Assembly: GCA_005888425.1 (NCBI GenBank)
Contig: VAZF01000224.1
Location: forward strand, 1 to 9,116
Reading direction: 5' to 3'
DNA: 9,116 nucleotides
Origin: Alphaproteobacteria bacterium
Lineage (GTDB): Bacteria > Pseudomonadota > Alphaproteobacteria > ATCC43930 > CGMCC-115725
In this document: piece after piece, positions 5,566-9,116 of the stretch
Layout of the letters: every line of letters starts with the position of its first letter
Numbering within the stretch: the first letter of the stretch is position 1
Notes under the pieces: model-generated
Database searches by the model: none
What the model was told of the DNA's origin: nothing
Seen by the model: the letters and a program-made list of their open reading frames with translations, nothing else
Position numbers and translations under genes: made by a program

Positions 5566-6775
5566 TGATATCGATGTAGCCATGCGTCAGGTCGCAGGTC
5601 CAAATCGTGGCGCGGCCGGAGCCGATCCCGAGATCGACCGCGATATGGATCTCGCGGCCCTTCATGTGCTCGCTGACCGGCCCTTCGCGATAGCCCGGCA
5701 CCGGACCGCCCTCGGCGGCGATCTGGATGCCGCCGACCGAGATCGACAACCGGTCGCGCTCGGCCTTCTCGCCGGCTTTGCCGACCGCCATGACGACGCG
5801 GCCCCAATTGGCGTCCGCCGCCGCGATCGCGGTCTTGACCAGGGGCGAGTTGCCGATCGACAGACCGATGCGACGTGCCGCCCGGTCGTTCTCGGCGCCG
5901 GTCACCTCGATCGTGACGAATTTCTCGGCGCCCTCGCCGTCGCGCGCGAGCTGCTGCGCCAAATCAGTCGACACCGCATCGAGCGCGCGGCGGAAATCGG
6001 CAAGGCGCGGATCGCGGGCATTTGTGATCGCGGCATTCTTCGCCTGGCCCGTCGCGCAGAGCAGCACCGTGTCGCTCGTCGAGGTATCGCCGTCGACCGT
6101 GACGCAGTTGAAGGACTTGTCGGCGGCTTCCTTAAGGAGCGGCTGCAACACGGTGGCGGGCAAGGCCGCGTCGGTGAACAGGTAGCCCAGCATCGTCGCC
6201 ATATCCGGCGCGATCATGCCCGAGCCTTTGCAGAAGCCGTTGATCCGCACGGTCGTCCCCTCGATGACCGCGGTCGCCGTGGCGCCCTTCGGGAAGGTGT
6301 CGGTCGTCATGATCGCGCGCGCCGCTGGCTCCCACCCGGCAGCATCCAGCAGCGGTGCGATTTTGGGCAGCGCATCGACGATTTTGGCCGCCGGCGGCGG
6401 CTCGCCGATAACGCCCGTCGAGGAGATGAAGACCTCCCGCGGGCTGCAGCCGAATAGCTGGACCGCAGCCGCGGCGGTGCGCTCGCAGACTTCGCGCCCG
6501 GCACGGCCGGTGAACACGTTGGCGTTGCCCGAATTTACGACGATCGCCCGCACGGAGCCGTCGGGCAGACAGGCGCGGCACCAATCGACCGGCGCGCCGG
6601 GCGTCTTTGATTGGGTGAGCACGCCGGCAATCGTTGTCCCCGGCGCTAGTTCGGCCAACATGACGTCGTTGCGACCAGCATAGCGCACCCCCGCGGCATA
6701 GGCGGCGAGGCGCACGCCCGCAATCGGCTTCAGGTCGGGGAAACCGGCAGGGGCGAGCGGGGAAATGGCGGGCAT
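5546..6775 (-). CDS. argJ: Bifunctional ornithine acetyltransferase / N-acetylglutamate synthase
   Basis: ArgJ, 409 residues, full length. It moves the acetyl group from N-acetylornithine to glutamate in the cyclic arginine pathway; bifunctional members also make N-acetylglutamate from acetyl-CoA. The precursor cleaves itself into alpha and beta chains. The site is visible as GMIAPDMATML, with cleavage expected between A193 and T194, and T194 as nucleophile. The oxyanion-hole segment SSTGVIG is at 118-124, NSGNANVFTG at 81-90, and the C-terminus ends INGSYRS as usual. Whether this enzyme is mono- or bifunctional cannot be told from sequence. The ATG at 6773-6775 has GGAG ten bases upstream; a longer frame to 6865 lacks family similarity. 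It overlaps mutT downstream and is divergent from secA. Confidence 0.96.
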   Translation of the reverse strand: MPAISPLAPAGFPDLKPIAGVRLAAYAAGVRYAGRNDVMLAELAPGTTIAGVLTQSKTPGAPVDWCRACLPDGSVRAIVVNSGNANVFTGRAGREVCERTAAAAVQLFGCSPREVFISSTGVIGEPPPAAKIVDALPKIAPLLDAAGWEPAARAIMTTDTFPKGATATAVIEGTTVRINGFCKGSGMIAPDMATMLGYLFTDAALPATVLQPLLKEAADKSFNCVTVDGDTSTSDTVLLCATGQAKNAAITNARDPRLADFRRALDAVSTDLAQQLARDGEGAEKFVTIEVTGAENDRAARRIGLSIGNSPLVKTAIAAADANWGRVVMAVGKAGEKAERDRLSISVGGIQIAAEGGPVPGYREGPVSEHMKGREIHIAVDLGIGSGRATIWTCDLTHGYIDINGSYRS

Positions 6776-6829
6776 TGGCGGTCGTCTCCGGAGGCGCGGG
6801 CGGGCGGCGTTGATGTCGCATATCGGGCC

Positions 6830-6848
6830 GGCGCGAACAAGTCGCGCC
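6830..6848. other. 7-bp GC-rich inverted repeat upstream of argJ
   Basis: GGCGCGA (6830-6836) and TCGCGCC (6842-6848) are perfect inverted arms around a five-base loop. They lie 55-73 bases upstream of the argJ ATG, so they would be either in the argJ leader or part of an operator. No leader peptide or riboswitch fold is recognisable around it. Confidence 0.35.
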
Positions 6849-6891
6849 CAAAATTGTATGTTCAATGGAAAGCCGGCGGGCAGGCAGGCCG

Positions 6892-6928
6892 AATTGACAC
6901 CCCCGCAGCGCCGGCCTATCTGTCAATT
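6892..6928. promoter_or_regulatory. 8-bp inverted repeat framing the secA promoter boxes
   Basis: AATTGACA (6892-6899) and TGTCAATT (6921-6928) are perfect inverted arms with a 21-base spacer. The left arm contains the candidate -35 box of secA and the right arm overlaps the end of its -10 box. The right arm also gives a TTGACA on the minus strand facing argJ, but no -10 box lies at the right distance. It may be a dimeric regulator site or chance symmetry. Confidence 0.35.
6894..6922 (+). promoter_or_regulatory. secA: Candidate sigma-70 promoter of secA
   Basis: A consensus TTGACA (6894-6899) is followed after exactly 17 bases by TATCTG (6917-6922). Transcription would start near 6929, leaving a leader of about 50 bases before the secA ATG. 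A perfect -35 box with ideal spacing in such GC-rich DNA makes this the best promoter in the window. Confidence 0.65.
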
Positions 6929-6978
6929 GTCGCCGTGCGCTCGCTTTCTCACCCAGACATCTCCCTCCCGAGGTCCTC

Positions 6979-9116
<2,138 letters not shown>

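Noticed and set aside
5537..6457. 306-codon plus-strand open frame opposite argJ
   Set aside because: It is a mirror of the ArgJ coding frame, rich in Arg/Ala/Asp, with no domain.

Overview
The window reads as chromosomal DNA of a high-GC alphaproteobacterium. A Rhodospirillales- or Rhizobiales-like origin is my inference, from protein character and from the housekeeping order NIT1-like amidase / grxC / comF / NDUFAF5-like methyltransferase / mutT / argJ / secA, which resembles those groups. Coding density is high and genes overlap at start or stop codons in three places. No tRNA, rRNA, CRISPR array, transposase or integrase is visible.

Layout. Positions 1-4171 hold a leftward block: a NIT1-like amidase (cut by the left edge), glutaredoxin grxC, an orphan Rieske oxygenase alpha subunit, comF, and a Tat-exported intradiol dioxygenase. 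Just upstream of the dioxygenase lies a decayed second copy of the comF 5' end. From 4244 a rightward NDUFAF5/BioC-like methyltransferase runs tail-to-tail into leftward mutT (the stop codons share bases). mutT overlaps the end of leftward argJ. A 203-bp region then separates argJ from rightward secA, which runs off the right edge.

How the genes fit together. Most are housekeeping: thiol redox and glutathione-metabolite repair (grxC with the NIT1-like amidase), a ComF-type phosphoribosyltransferase, a complex I assembly-type methyltransferase, nucleotide-pool sanitation (MutT), arginine biosynthesis (ArgJ) and protein export (SecA). Two genes look like additions: the Rieske alpha subunit between comF and grxC, and the exported intradiol dioxygenase between comF and the methyltransferase.

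The most notable feature is the scar around the dioxygenase. The gene is flanked by direct repeats of the first ~60 codons of comF. The distal copy keeps an ATG start next to the methyltransferase but is frameshifted and truncated. The intact comF now starts with GTG 8 bases after the dioxygenase stop. The dioxygenase 3' half is also clearly AT-richer than its surroundings (about 46% GC by hand count, against 73% in adjacent comF). The simplest reading is an insertion-duplication that placed comF downstream of a foreign catabolic gene and its promoter. I see no complete new multi-gene system here.
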